Shown piece after piece: positions 42,545 through 53,241 of a DNA stretch of 64,000 nt. This DNA is from Tanypteryx hageni (lineage: Eukaryota > Arthropoda > Insecta > Odonata > Petaluridae). The notes below the pieces were generated by a model. That model searched no databases and was not told the origin of the DNA. It worked only from the letters and a program-made list of their open reading frames with translations. How positions within the stretch are numbered: position 1 is the first letter of the stretch; each line of letters starts with the position of its first letter. The position numbers were made by a program, and so were the translations under genes. Location of the stretch: contig CM054116.1 of NCBI GenBank assembly GCA_028673005.1, forward strand, positions 147,247,173 to 147,311,172, in the 5' to 3' direction.

Positions 42545-42673
42545 ACCTGGTGCAAGAATTATTAAATTTTTTTAAGTGCCAACTCTGGAGTAGGCAACAT
42601 AAATTTGTCCATTTGCAAAACACTAAGCTCATATATCAATGCCTGCCACTTGCAAAGACTGGCCTTGTGCCTT
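42545..42673 (-). pseudogene. Helitron helicase, C-terminal segment
   Basis: The minus strand reads KAQGQSLQVAGIDI, a stop, then FANGQIYVAYSRVGT, a stop, and NLIILAPG. These are the last conserved helicase motifs of Pif1-like proteins (KAQGQS; GQ.YVA.SR). Two in-frame stops; inactive. Confidence 0.85.
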
Positions 42674-43167
42674 TGTTTTATATTCATGTGTTTATTATTT
42701 GATATATGAATTGTCATTTTAGTTAGTCAATTGTTATACAATGGATATCAGCACCTAGTAGTAAAATTGGCAACTAGATACAGGAAGTCAGTCCGTGGTT
42801 ATACCTTGTGAAGCGTTGCAGTAAGGGTAGAGTGGTTTCAAAAGCTTACAGCGTTGAGATGCGCGAACTGTCACGTGACATGGAGGGGAATGGTCAGGGA
42901 GTGGGAAGCTTAAGGGGAAAGTGAGCTGAATGGTGTTGCCGCTTGCCAGTGTAGCCAACCTAAGAAAGTAATACTAAGTAATATCCGGTCGGTTATCAAC
43001 AATAGGTTGTGGTAATACGATTTTTCTCTTATTCACATCGTATGATACCCGCAATTTAATGGAAAGTCAGCTACGATAGAGGAAAGGATTTCCAAAAGAA
43101 AAGTAAATATTTCAAAGAAAAGATTTATTATACACATTCATATCGATACATTTTCATCAATAATATT

Positions 43168-44543
43168 TTATTCGGATGAATCTGAATCTCCGGATTCTGA
43201 ATCCGAAGTTATGATAACCTCATTCACAATATCATCCATTATCATCTCTTTTTTTATATATTCTACTTCAGTTTTTTTTACACGTTTGCATACATTCTGC
43301 CCCACTGCTTTCCAGATATCTGCACATTTTTCTTCCACTAATATCTTCACCTCATTTAGTTTAAAACTTGTGTTTCTTGACCCTACCCAATTCTTTAATA
43401 TACCCCAAATATTTTCGATTGGGTTGAATTCAGAATGATACGGAGGCAGCCTAAGCATCGAATGTCCATGCTCGGCTAATATTTTATCCACAGCAAAAAT
43501 TTTATGAGCTGGCTTAATTTTCTTAATTTTATCGTACAACTCGAGTTTAGTTTCAGCCGTTGAGTACTGTATTCCCCTTGTATCCAGCCATGCCTTCATT
43601 ACATCTTTCCTGGAACTGCTGCATGGCAGGCGGTCAAGCTCCACGTTGTGGTAGGACGCATTGTCCATCACAAGGACGGAGTTCAGGGGTAAATTGGGGA
43701 GTAACTGGTTTTTCACCCATTTTTCATAGTTTGTACTATTCATGTCTCCATGGTAATCTCCTGTTTTCAGACCCGATTTAAAAATAAGAAGTGACTGCGA
43801 CACAAATCCAAATTCTCCACCTTAAATAAATGAACGTATATCCTATCTGTAGTCAATGTAAATCATATAATTACTTTCACATGTAAATTAATATAATAAA
43901 TAACTCATACCTGCAAGAATAATAATGAGTCGCTGACCCTTAGATACAGGAACTTTTAATCCCGTGTCATCCCTGCTCGACCATTGATATGGAGCAGAGT
44001 GCGTGGAATGAATATAACTTTCATCAGTATAAACAATTGACCGTCCTTCCTCCCTATATCTCCTTATTGCTCTTAAATATGCGATTCGCTTCAAACGAAT
44101 ATCACTCCGTTCGCATAAAATGCGCTTATTGGAAGCAGTTTTCCTCCGCCTGTGTTCGCTTTGATCGCCGGTAGCATAGCACCAAGAGTCGGGTGTTTTC
44201 TTTCCTGTATATGAAACTGATGCACTATTCTTCGGATCAACTGGACATCAAATTCGTCCACCGTTGATTTCGGAGATAGCTGCGCTTTTTGTTTCCGGGG
44301 AGACGAAAAGGAGGCTCTGCAGCCTTGAGCAATCTCTTCTCCTTCCTTCGAGATACGCTGTAGGGTGCGAATTGAAACGCCGGTGGCTGCTTCTACTCGA
44401 TCATATATCTTATTAAGAGGAATACTAATTCCTTCAGAAGCTTCCTTCTTCATGAACTTGATCACGTTATGAAGTATCTCCCGTGCCTGGCTGTGAATGA
44501 CTCTCTTATTCCCTAGCTTGGAGGTTGATGGAGGGGTATCCAT
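43168..44543 (-). pseudogene. DD82E transposase, intron-containing, one frameshift
   Basis: ATG at 44543 starts MDTPPSTSKLG. The N-terminal half (IPLNKIYDRVEAATGVSIRTL) is a helix-turn-helix DNA-binding region. A frameshift lies near 44145 (ANTGGGK then SNKRILCERSD). First catalytic Asp: IVYTDESYIHS. A 90-nt GT-AG intron (43910-43821) is needed to join LAG to GEFGFVSQSLL in phase. Second Asp: VLVMDNASYHN; Glu: FNPIENIWG. Exactly 82 residues separate the second Asp and the Glu, including KDVMKAWLDTRGIQYS, a SAP-like insert. That spacing is the mark of the DD82E/Sailor group. The acidic C-terminus (SDSESGDSDSSE) is intact. Confidence 0.85.
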
Positions 44544-44577
44544 GTTGGCAGTAAACGAGTTTAACAAAACTAAGCAA

Positions 44578-44690
44578 TGAAAACGAAATAACGAAAACGA
44601 ATTAACGAAAAAGGTATAACAAAAACGAAATAACAAAAACGAAATAACAAAAACGAAATAACAAAAACGAAATAACAAAAACTATATAAT
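44578..44690. repeat. 14-bp tandem repeat AACAAAAACGAAAT
   Basis: About five near-perfect copies at 44620-44685 with decayed copies to 44578. It lies directly upstream of the transposase start on the minus strand, so possibly in its promoter or 5' untranslated region. Confidence 0.85.
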
Positions 44691-45155
44691 AAAGACTCAA
44701 AAACAAAATAATCAAAACAGCGATGAAAAATAACGATAACAAAAATATAAGTATAAAGCACAGAAGTTGGTACAAGAACTTGACCACGTGGAGTTAACCC
44801 AAGCTAACCTCAGGAGAGAGTGAAGGGTTTTTCTCCACGCGAATGCTACCCTCACCCCCGCGGTTGTGACGTTTCACTAATGGACTCGTCCGGACTCATT
44901 TTCGACTTCTGCGCAGCCGCTACAAGCTTTTAAAACTACTATAACAAGAATACGAAGTATAAATCGGCATCCATCTAACGTTAGCGGTTGTTAATACCGG
45001 AGATTAATAGCCTAACCGGTAGAACACAACAATTGGCGATGAGGATAAAATTCGGGTATTTTCCCCCGCGTATATCTTAGAAACGAGTTTTACGTGATAA
45101 TTGGACCACGTGTACCAAGTACCGGAGTGTTTTTGGCTGACCATAATTCGCAGAA

Positions 45156-46107
45156 ATGGCAACCGTTGGACAAATTGAGGCGTTTATACTGGAAAATGTA
45201 GTTTCGTGGTCGCGGTACGGAAGTCGCTTACGTTTTTATTTGGAAACCAATGACATTGAGAAGCCTGAGAAAAGACGCGCCGTTTCCTTAGCATGGTGGG
45301 CGCAGCCATATTTGATACGATTGAAATATTGGTTGCTCCTGAATCCCCCTGTGATTTTACGTTCGAAGAATTAGTGGGAAAGGTACCTGATCACCTGGAC
45401 CCACCTCCTACTCGAGTGATTAGCCGGTGTCACTTTCACTCGAGGAAACAGCGACCTGAAGAATGCATTGTTGAGTTCGTGAAGGAACTGAGATATTTGG
45501 CCGCGCCCTGCCATTTTCACGACTTGGAAGAGGCTCTGCTGGACCGGTTGCTGTTGGGATTGAAGGATGAACCGATACAACAGGCTTGCTGGCCCAGGCA
45601 ACTTTGACGGTACTGAAACTAGCAGATGCATACGCAAAGGCCATGGCAATGGAGCCGGCAAGAGAGGACTTCCTATCATTGCGGAAGACGAACACGGCCG
45701 CTGAGGCATTCAAGGTTTATCAGGCAACATCCAAGGAGGAAGCACGGGCTCAACAGACACAGGAATGCTTCTGCTGCGGTGCAAAGCATTCACCTGCTTC
45801 ATGCCGCTTCTCAAGCGAGAAGTGTAATATTGTAAAGGTATGCTTCATTAGAAAAAGAGAAGAACAGAATAGACACGGAGGAAGAAGACGCTTACTCAAA
45901 CAGCACCACGTGAAGGATGACACTCACGACGAGAAGAGCTGCGACGAAGAGGCCGACATTTTTATGTTGGAGGAAGAGAAAGGTGGAGTAAACGTACAGA
46001 GAATTGCGGAAGAAACGGGCAAGGATACAGTTTTGAGCAAAGTTAAATTTCAAGTCTTGAATGGATGGGACAATGGCTCGGATCATCAAGACATAGAGCC
46101 ATTTTGA
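45156..46107 (+). pseudogene. Gypsy Gag with zinc knuckle, frameshifted, fused to a Pol remnant
   Basis: Starts MATVGQIEAFILEN. The frame shifts at about 45290 and again at about 45600. The second piece contains LTFEELV-like FTFEELVGKV and FHSRKQRPEECIVEFVKELR, conserved in the Gag of this gypsy lineage. The third piece carries the knuckle CFCCGAKHSPASC (C-x2-C-x3-H-x4-C). After residues EEADIFMLEE the sequence jumps to VNVQRIAEETGKDTVLSKV, which lies upstream of integrase in related elements. The protease-RT-RNase H part is therefore missing. Confidence 0.8.
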
Positions 46108-46139
46108 CGACGGCAAGCAGAGCTGTCAACCCATAAAAA

Positions 46140-47186
46140 CTGTATACTTTAGGGTACCAGAGTGGTGATTCTGAAGGTGCTACAACATGAGGTGCTGGAT
46201 ATGCTCCATGTATATCATCTTGGCACAGTGCATATGAAAGCAATAGCGAGATCACTAGTATGGTGGCTATCAATAGATGGGCAAATTGAAGCCCGCGTAC
46301 ATAGCTGTGCAATATGCCAACAGACATGACCTACGCTCCCAAAGGCACCGGTGTGGTCATGGAAACCTGCGAGAGGGAGATGGTCACGCCTCCATATTGA
46401 CTTTATGGGACCATTCCAAGGGCATTATTTTCTTCTTGTTGTAGATGCATATTCAAAATGGTTGGAAGTGGAAATGATGCCCAATATGACAGCCAAAGCT
46501 ACAGTCAAACGCATACGAAGACTGTTTGGCACTCCTCGCATTCCGGATGAGCTTGTATCAGACAATGGGACAGAATTCACATCTTTTCAGGTTTATTAGA
46601 GGGGAATGGGGTGAGACACATAAGGAGTGCACCATTCCATCCAGCAACTAATGGCCAAGTGGAGAGGATGGTCCAGTCAACAAAAAATGCAGTCAAGCAT
46701 CTGCAGGGAGGGGATATCCATACCCGGGTGCCCAGATTCCTGCTGGCACAACACACTATGCCACACACCACCACCAGAAGGACCCCTGCAGAGCTGCTGA
46801 TGGGATGATGCCAGAGGATCTGTCTCACCAAGCTGCACCTGAGCAGCATATCATGGACAAGACCTCTGAGCTAGACCAGAGGAAAAACACAGCCTGAACT
46901 CTGGCAGTTGGCGATCAAGTGCTGGCACGAAATTACATGGGACTGCAGAAATGGATGCCCAGTAGCATCGAGAAGGTTCTGGGGCCATAATCATTCATGG
47001 TCCAGACAGAAAATTGCCAGTGCTGGAAGAGACACCTAAAACAACTGAGAGCAAATAAGGAAATACACCCTGAACTGAGTGCATGTGCAGCCGAGGAGAG
47101 AGATGGGACCAGGGCATTCCAGTGGCTACAAGAAAAACAACTGATGCTGACAGGTGCACAAGAGCTGCAGAACCTGAGAGGATGAC
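46140..47186 (+). pseudogene. Gypsy integrase, broken by stops
   Basis: Order of motifs: the HHCC zinc site remnant with CAICQ (46300-46320), stop at 46327, then LHIDFMGPF (first Asp), VVDAYSKWLEV and VSDNGTEF (second Asp). A break near 46597 follows, then FHPATNGQVERMV (Glu) and the C-terminal domain with LAVGDQVLARNYMG. Integrase inserts the cDNA into the host genome. A closely related copy, with a better frame, is at 63374-64000. Confidence 0.85.
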
Positions 47187-47366
47187 AACCCGAGACCTCA
47201 TCTCCAAATGCCCAGGTCATAAAAAGATCCCAGCACCATCAGACAGCAAAAACCCATTATTAGGACTATGTTTGTAGTGACTATGTATCATAAGGGGGAG
47301 GGAATTGTTATATATTCAAATGTGTTTATTATTTGATATATGAATTGTGTTTAGTTAGTAAATTTG

Positions 47367-47514
47367 TGATGCATTAATTCAAACACGCGCGTTAGTCTCC
47401 AGCTCCGGCGTCGGACTGGCTAGCCTTCGCTGTAGCTTTATTTGTTGCCCTAAAACAAGTGAAGGCTATGCGCGCACTTGACACCAATGAAGGATGCTCA
47501 AGCGCAACATTACA
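47367..47514 (-). repeat. Nested gypsy, downstream LTR
   Basis: Minus strand begins TGTAATGTTGCGCTTGAGCA and ends GCATCACA. Confidence 0.85.
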
Positions 47515-47609
47515 CTCCTCCCCTTCCACAAAAAAAACACCACAAAAAAAAACAAAAAAAATTAAACAATTTACATAAAAACATATATGTTATATATATA
47601 GTCCATTGT

Positions 47610-48690
47610 TTACATGTCTCTAATAACTCTTTGTTTCCGATTTCTTAGTTGGTATCTACGCACAGATATATTACTTTCATCTGCCTCAACAGCTGAATTA
47701 AATGTTTCGGCAGTACCTTGTTCCTCAGGACTGCCTACTTTCTCCAGTCCTTGTTCCGTGACAGTACATGAGAAGATTAGGGATTTCCAGGAGCCTATGT
47801 TGTCCTCTGCAACCATGGGTGTTGTGCTGTCCTTCGCTGGAATCCTTGTTTGCACTTCACTGCTGTTTCCCTTACTATCCCAGAACTCTCGAAGTTGGTC
47901 GAAATGTCTGTGCTACACCAACCCGCCATCAGTCTCTACCATGAAATTCCGAAACCCTTGGACTGCTATGATGGTTCCTATTGCCCAACTGGATCTTCCC
48001 CTGTATTGTCTCGCCATCACCCGGTCTCCCACACTGAAGGTCCTCACGGACTTTCCCTCCTTCTGCTTCCCTGAAGTTCCCTTGTTCACCGAATCCTGTA
48101 AATTTGGTTTTACAAATGATAGCCATGATCTGGGAATTCTTCCCAGTAGCAGCTTGCTTGGAGCCTCCCTTGTAATTACATGGGGCGTGATCCTGGCACT
48201 GAAAAGAAACCTGGGTAAGGCAATGTGCAAAGGAATCTTAGTGTGTAAGAGAGACTTAACTTTGGATTTGAACAATTTCACCAAATTTTCCGCAGCCCCA
48301 TTTGTTGCTGGGTGGTAAAGAGCAGAATGAATTTGCTCAATACTATTCATTCTACAAAAGTGTCTAAACTCTGCAGAGATAAATGGAGATCCGTTGTCTG
48401 TGACTATAGTTTTGGGAAGTCCAAATATTGCAAACAAAGACCTCAGATGAGAAATTATCTCCTCAGATGTCCCATTCCTCAACTCCTTAACCTCAGGCCA
48501 TTTTGAGTGGCTGTCTATTATCACAAGAAAGGTTTTCCCCTCAAATGGGCCAGCTAAATCTATATGAAGTCTCTGCCAAGGCTTCTCTGCCCACTCCCAC
48601 GATTTTATGGTACTCTTATTTGGTGCCGGCTTGTGCATTAAACATGGAATGCATGACTGACTCCCCGTTCCTTTGAACCCGCTCGTTGAA
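47610..48690 (-). pseudogene. Nested gypsy integrase and Pol C-terminus
   Basis: Motifs on the minus strand: CIPCLMHKPAPNKS (zinc-site end), LHIDLAGPFEGKTF (first Asp), IVTDNGSPF (second Asp), YHPATNGAAENLVKLFK (Glu) and a C-terminal domain with FSVGDRVMARQYRG, all within an open frame down to 47913. A shifted tail (VRRYQLRNRKQRVIRDM) reaches 47610. Its upstream side is fused near 48670 to the middle of gag by the internal deletion. Confidence 0.8.
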
Positions 48691-48987
48691 TCGGTGTATT
48701 TCGGCAATGACTGATCGCTTCGGTGAAAATTGCGTTCGTAGCGCGGCAGTGATTTCATCGTACTTCAAATCTACCGGTTTCTTTGGCTCGCAAATGTCCC
48801 CCAACACTTCGTACGTCTCCTTACCAATCGACGAAAGCAGAATGGCTTTCTTTTTCGCCAAATGAATGGCGGAGTCTGACCCTACATCATTTACTATGAA
48901 AAATTGTTCCAACCTTTCCTCATACGCGTCCCAATTATCCTCCACTTGTACAAATTTGTCCATAAAATTCGGCATCCTCGTCGCCAA
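48660..48987 (-). pseudogene. Nested gypsy Gag, N-terminal part only
   Basis: Starts MATRMPNFMDKFVQVEDNWD and contains WDAYEERLEQFFIVND and GKETYEVLGDICEPKKP, standard for the Gag of this lineage. It stops matching after RFNERVQRNGES, where the deletion joins it out of frame to integrase. The zinc knuckle is absent. Confidence 0.8.
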
Positions 48988-49133
48988 TGTGATGTATTAA
49001 TTCAAACACGCGCGTTAGTCTCCAGCTCCGGCGTCAGACTGGCTAGCCTCCGCTGTAGCTTTATTTGTTGCCCTAAAACAAGTGAAGGCTATGCGCGCAC
49101 TTGGCACCAATGAAGGATGCTCAAGCGCAAGAT
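48986..49133 (-). repeat. Nested gypsy, upstream LTR
   Basis: About 95 percent identical to 47367-47514 by eye. The end away from the gene reads TAATCTTGCGC instead of TAATGTTGCGC. Confidence 0.8.
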
Positions 49134-49283
49134 TAGCAACTAGATACAGGAAGTCAGTCCGTACTTATACCTTGTGAAGCATGGTCATAATGGTAACAAG
49201 AATACAATGTAAAAATCGGCATCTATCTAACATTAACAGTTGTTAATACCGGAGATTAATAGCCTAACTGGAAGAACACAACA

Positions 49284-50448
49284 GCCTTATTGATGGTAAT
49301 GGCAAAACAAAGTTTTACTGGAAACTGAAGGTGTTTAAAGTGGATATGGCAATCACTGAAAATTAATGAAATGCATGGTATAAAAACAGTATTACCTTTG
49401 GCACTACCAGTTTAGATAATGCATTGTAATAAATGCTTTTTTAAAGCAAGCACTTGTAGATGTGTGCCATTACACAGTTTGGGGGCATTTAAATTTTGCA
49501 GAAGCATTATTATTGTTTCTTTCTTTGAAACTATCATATGAGAAGGCATTCCAGAGGGTTTCAAGTGAATTAAAAAACTTAACAGGGTAGTATATAGATT
49601 GATCTCATTGTTGTGAACTGGTAGGTTGCCATCACCAATCTGCATTCAATAATTTGCAAAAAGACCAGTTTTAGTATCTCCTGTGATATGCACTCTCATG
49701 TTTGTTCTTAGAGATATTTTTCCACTTCCTGCCATATAAATGATGATTTAATGCATGCATTAATCTCATCTGCTTTGGCACCTCTCTGAATATCAGGCAA
49801 AATCTGTCTGAAATCTCCAGATAAAACTACTTTAGTATTTTCCATTAAAGACTTATTTATTCTAATGTCTTGTAAATCTCTATTCAAGGCTTCAATGGCT
49901 GCTTTGTTGGACCTTGTACATTCATCCCAAACAATAAGAACACTTTCTTGCAGCAGTCTAGCCTCAACAGTCCCTCTTTTTATGTTACATACAGGATTCT
50001 CTGTATATGCTAGATTTGATGGAATCTTAAATGCAGAATGGGCTGTTCTTCCACCATTTTAAAGTGTGGTTGCAATTCCTGATGAAGCAACAGTAATTTT
50101 TCCATTTGATCTTATTTTTGCTAAGAGTAAGTTCAGCAGAAATGTTTTCCCATTGTCACTAGGTGCATCTACAAAGAATAATTCATCCTGTTGATTATAT
50201 ATACTTGAAAATATTTTTTGTATAAATCTTTTTTGATCTAGAATCAATTTTGTCTCAGTTTGTTTAACAAAGTCCATTAATTCAGTTATGTTGCTGTTTT
50301 TCTCTTTGAAATAAAAGTTTTTGAGATATATCTGGTCTACGTAGTGTTACAGGGATTCCATATTCTTCTAGTCTTTTACCATCCATTGATATGACTTTGT
50401 CCTCAATGAGGATTAATGCTTGTTTATAGACATCATTGCTATAAGATA
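49284..50448 (-). pseudogene. Helitron-1 helicase, central segment
   Basis: Minus-strand motifs in order: VYKQALILIEDKVISMDG, LDQKRFIQKIF (Q motif region), Walker A region FVDAPSDNGKTFLLNLLLAK (normally GGTGKT, so degraded) and VASSGIA. Then ARLLQESVLIVWDECTRS (Walker B, DEC), LSGDFRQILPDI (motif III) and, at the gypsy junction, FAITINKA. This is the Pif1-type helicase used in rolling-circle Helitron transposition. Several stops and shifts (for example before LDQKRF) make it inactive. Confidence 0.9.
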
Positions 50449-51584
50449 CTAGCATAATTGCCCATCAAATATGACAGATATGCTTGAATTAAGTATTAAG
50501 TTCAAATTGAAATAAAAATTAATGAAATCAACTTTTATAGGCACTAAAAAGTAAGCATTAAATATAAAATTCACATAATTGAGTGTTCCAGGGAGTAAAA
50601 ATAGTTTTGGGTGAATAGAAGTTGTATGACAAAGAAATACATTATGCTATGCAATTCTTATATGCTCAAAATTATTTTTAATATTTAGAACATTTAATTT
50701 CATCTCCTTGTTTTACTCTCTCTCAGTGGCGTACCGAGGGGGGGGGGGGGGGCACCGGGCCCGTGCCCCCCCAAAAATAAATTTGGGCAATTCATGTTTT
50801 GAAAGAGGATATTGGCAACCAATTTAAACAACATTCGTTGCGTTATATGCGAGAAGGAATAAATTTGAATGTAGAACATTAATTATTCGCATATTAAAAT
50901 CACAGAATCATCGTAGGTGTTCGAGACATGAAACAACGTACGCATAAATAATGGAAGTTTGTTTTCCTGCCATAGATTTTTTAATACACGTCGAATCGAT
51001 CAATAGATCGGCTTTTAAAGGTGCGTTTACACTATGTGAGCACGAACGAAGAATATCTTGTAAATTATGGCAATATGCCATTATGGTATTAACTCTACTT
51101 CGATTCACAAAAGGAGATATCTGGCTTAAAAACGGTATAGGTGGCTTATAAACAGTATTGGTGGCTTAAAAACTGCATTTTAAATTTAGATATATTGAGA
51201 GAAATGAAAAAGGCAACAATACTTTCTCTATCTACGTATATAGAGAAAGTAAAAATTCATATGAAGCAAATGATTTAGAGGAATTTTATTCGATTCTATG
51301 TGCCGCAATACTTTCCAAAAATTACCCGATTTGTCTCACAAATGATTGCGATATTTGGATGCGATTACGTTTTCGTAAAAAGTTCCTACGAAAGACATTC
51401 GCAAAATCTAATTTGCTGACGAACATTTTCACGATGTTTTATGAATTTTTGTGACGAATATTGCTGTTAAAATAACTTATATCCCACAAAATCTGAAGGT
51501 TCCCAATGTTCACATTGACATTTAATTCAAAATATGTAATAGCATTGTTTTTCCAATACTACTATTTCTTATTAGTTACTGGCA

Positions 51585-51630
51585 GGGCTGGACTTTGCAT
51601 AGGCCAGCTAGGGCCGCCAATTCCAAGAGA
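51585..51630 (+). repeat. hAT-type terminal sequence inside the hAT 5' region
   Basis: CAGGGCTGGACTTTGCATAG followed by GCCAGCTAGGG. A similar sequence in the same orientation (CAGAGGCTGATTTATGCATA, GGCGCTAGCTGGGG) is at 55786-55825. These look like ends of other hATs in direct orientation, so a clean nested element is not defined. Confidence 0.45.
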
Positions 51631-52440
51631 TCCGCCAGTTACAGAGGCCGCTGCTAGTACTTACATACCTGTGCTAGATAAGGACTTGTAAAAATAACAG
51701 TGATCGAGTAAATGGAATTATCATTAATTCTGCCACACTTGCTCTTCACAAAATTCCAAAAGCGTTTCTTTTCTCACACATTCCTTCAAGCTTATTTTAC
51801 TATCCCTTCCCATATTCCGACCGAACGTTGACCCTAGGAGGAGGGAGAGGGTCACGGGTCCCTTACTTGGGTCTTTCTCTTTTCTCCGCACGAATGGGCC
51901 AAAGGAAACGACCCCTTTAATAGTTTCCAGATGTAGGAATGTTTCCTAGTCCTTTTTGAAAGAGGGAAACTATTTGAGAGGATTAGTCTCATTTGGTTCC
52001 TCTTTGAAACAACATCAATAGTTCAAGTTCGTATGTTTCGTTTAGACTGAACACTGGATAATTCGTTTGAAAATACGCAAAGGTGATTAAGATATTCTTC
52101 TTAAATAATTAATTTTCCTGGTTTGATGTCAAAATTTTACGTTGATCACAAGTGTTTCTCTACAGACGAAGGGAACAGCTTTGGAAGTTCTTGGTTGCCG
52201 ACAAATTCTTTTTCCCGGATACTTCCCCAAAACGGCCACTTTTTACAGTACCCAATTAGCAGTATTTGGTAAGTAAAGCTAATTATTTTATGATGCGGAA
52301 TTTTGTTTAATTTTCGTTGTTAATAATAATGTCCTTTAGGAGACTGAAAGCCCTTCCGTAATGTAACTGGATGATTTTGATAAAGTAATTTGAATTAAAC
52401 TTATAAAAACTTTAATAAAATGTTATCATAATTTCATTTA

Positions 52441-52800
52441 TTAGAAGAACATATTGAAACAACACCGTTAGTAGATTTACCAGTACTCACATCAGCTTCA
52501 TCTACATCCTTAACAGAAACTCGGTTTGAAAAGTCAGAATCATGTAAAATTAACTAGTGATATTGGTCTGTGGCCAATACCTCTGATTGATAATCAGCTA
52601 GTCTTTGTAATTGATAAAGGTCCAAACAGGGATAGTAACTTTGACTTTCCTGTGAATGAGAGTAATAGGCGTTTTTCTGTATAATTGTACACCTGGAAAC
52701 TTTTAAATGGTGAATTCATCGATCGTCGTTGGCTATTTTGTTCTTAAAAACTTGACTGCGTTTTCTGCTTCTTTTTCAAGTTGTTTTCTGATTTTAAAAA
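52441..52800 (+). pseudogene. hAT transposase N-terminal TTF-type zinc finger, from a different hAT
   Basis: The frame reads DIGLWPIPLIDNQLVFVIDK, then NFDFPVNESNRRFSV, a stop, and LYTWKLLNGEFIDRRWLFCS, a stop, then CVFCFFFKLF. This pattern (GLWP, RRFS, NGE..RRWL, Cys pair) is the TTF-type finger at the start of hAT/ZMYM proteins. The main transposase (53242-55573) has its own N-terminus, so this fragment is extra. Two stops; dead. Confidence 0.65.
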
Positions 52801-53241
52801 CAAAATTTCAAATTCTGGATTCAAAGATTGGACAAATCTTTCTATATTGATTATTTTTATTACATATATTACACGCCAAATTATTTTTTATGATAATATG
52901 AATTTCAATTATTTATTATTCTGCCCGCGAATATGTTAGTCCATATTACTGTTGAAAAATAAATACTGTAAATTTTTATTTGAAAATATAACTATTATAT
53001 ATTTCAAAGGTTAAAATTTGTGCATATTCTCAGTAAGCTGTGTCCAGGTGTCACGTTTCCACGGAATAGCCGTTCTTATTCATTGAAAAAAGTGTTAGTC
53101 TCATTTGGCCACTACATTTACGAGGTAAATGTTCACTTAAAATTGCAAAATTAAAAGTTTTAAGTCAATAGCATTAATTTTTCTCATGCTAAGTATTACA
53201 ATTATAAGAAATAATTTATTCAAAAAATATTTACAGGGGTA

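Larger units (their letters stand above)
42830..44941 (-). mobile_element. DD82E (Sailor-like) Tc1/mariner-group transposon, TA duplication
   Basis: TA at 42828-42829 and 44942-44943. The left end GAGTGGTTTCAAAAGCTTAC matches the inverted right end TAGTAGTTTTAAAAGCTTGT, followed by AGCG on both sides. The 2112-bp element lies within the gypsy 5' LTR and encodes one transposase on the minus strand with an intron. Confidence 0.85.
42674..45031 (+). repeat. Gypsy 5' LTR, interrupted by the Sailor-like transposon
   Basis: Matches the 3' LTR on both sides of the insertion: TGTTTATTATTTGATATATG near the start, GCAACTAGATACAGGAAGTC before it, and GTTAATACCGGAGATTAATA after it. It ends AGAACACAACA. 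Confidence 0.9.
47367..49137 (-). mobile_element. Internally deleted gypsy element nested in the 3' LTR
   Basis: Two LTR copies of about 148 bp, 47367-47514 and 48986-49133 or so, share CAAACACGCGCGTTAGTCTC and CTCAAGCGCAA. On the minus strand the upstream LTR is followed at once by TTGGCGACGAGGATGCC (primer-binding region), then Gag, then integrase, then the purine tract GGAAGGGGAGGAG before the downstream LTR. A clear 5-bp target duplication was not seen. Length is about 1.77 kb against the 5 kb or more expected, so most of Pol is deleted. Confidence 0.85.
42674..49283 (+). mobile_element. Gypsy LTR retrotransposon with GCCTT target duplication
   Basis: 5-bp duplication GCCTT at 42669-42673 and 49284-49288. 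LTRs start TGT and end ACA: 42674-45031 (244 bp plus a 2.1-kb nested transposon) and 47306-49283 (about 200 bp plus a 1.77-kb nested gypsy). After the 5' LTR comes ATTGGCGATGAGGAT, a primer-binding-type sequence. Before the 3' LTR is the polypurine tract AAGGGGGAGGGAA. Inside there is Gag, then zinc-binding and integrase parts of Pol. Protease, RT and RNase H are deleted. Confidence 0.9.
47306..49283 (+). repeat. Gypsy 3' LTR, interrupted by a second gypsy element
   Basis: Begins TGTTATATATTCAAATGTG after the polypurine tract and ends ACACAACA. The LTR sequence stops near 47366 and resumes near 49133 with CAACTAGATACAGGAAGTCA. Relative to the 5' LTR it also lacks a block of about 35 bases just before the insertion. 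Confidence 0.85.

Noticed and set aside
47614..48318. 234-codon plus-strand ORF
   Set aside because: Antisense to the nested gypsy integrase, which has all DDE motifs on the minus strand.
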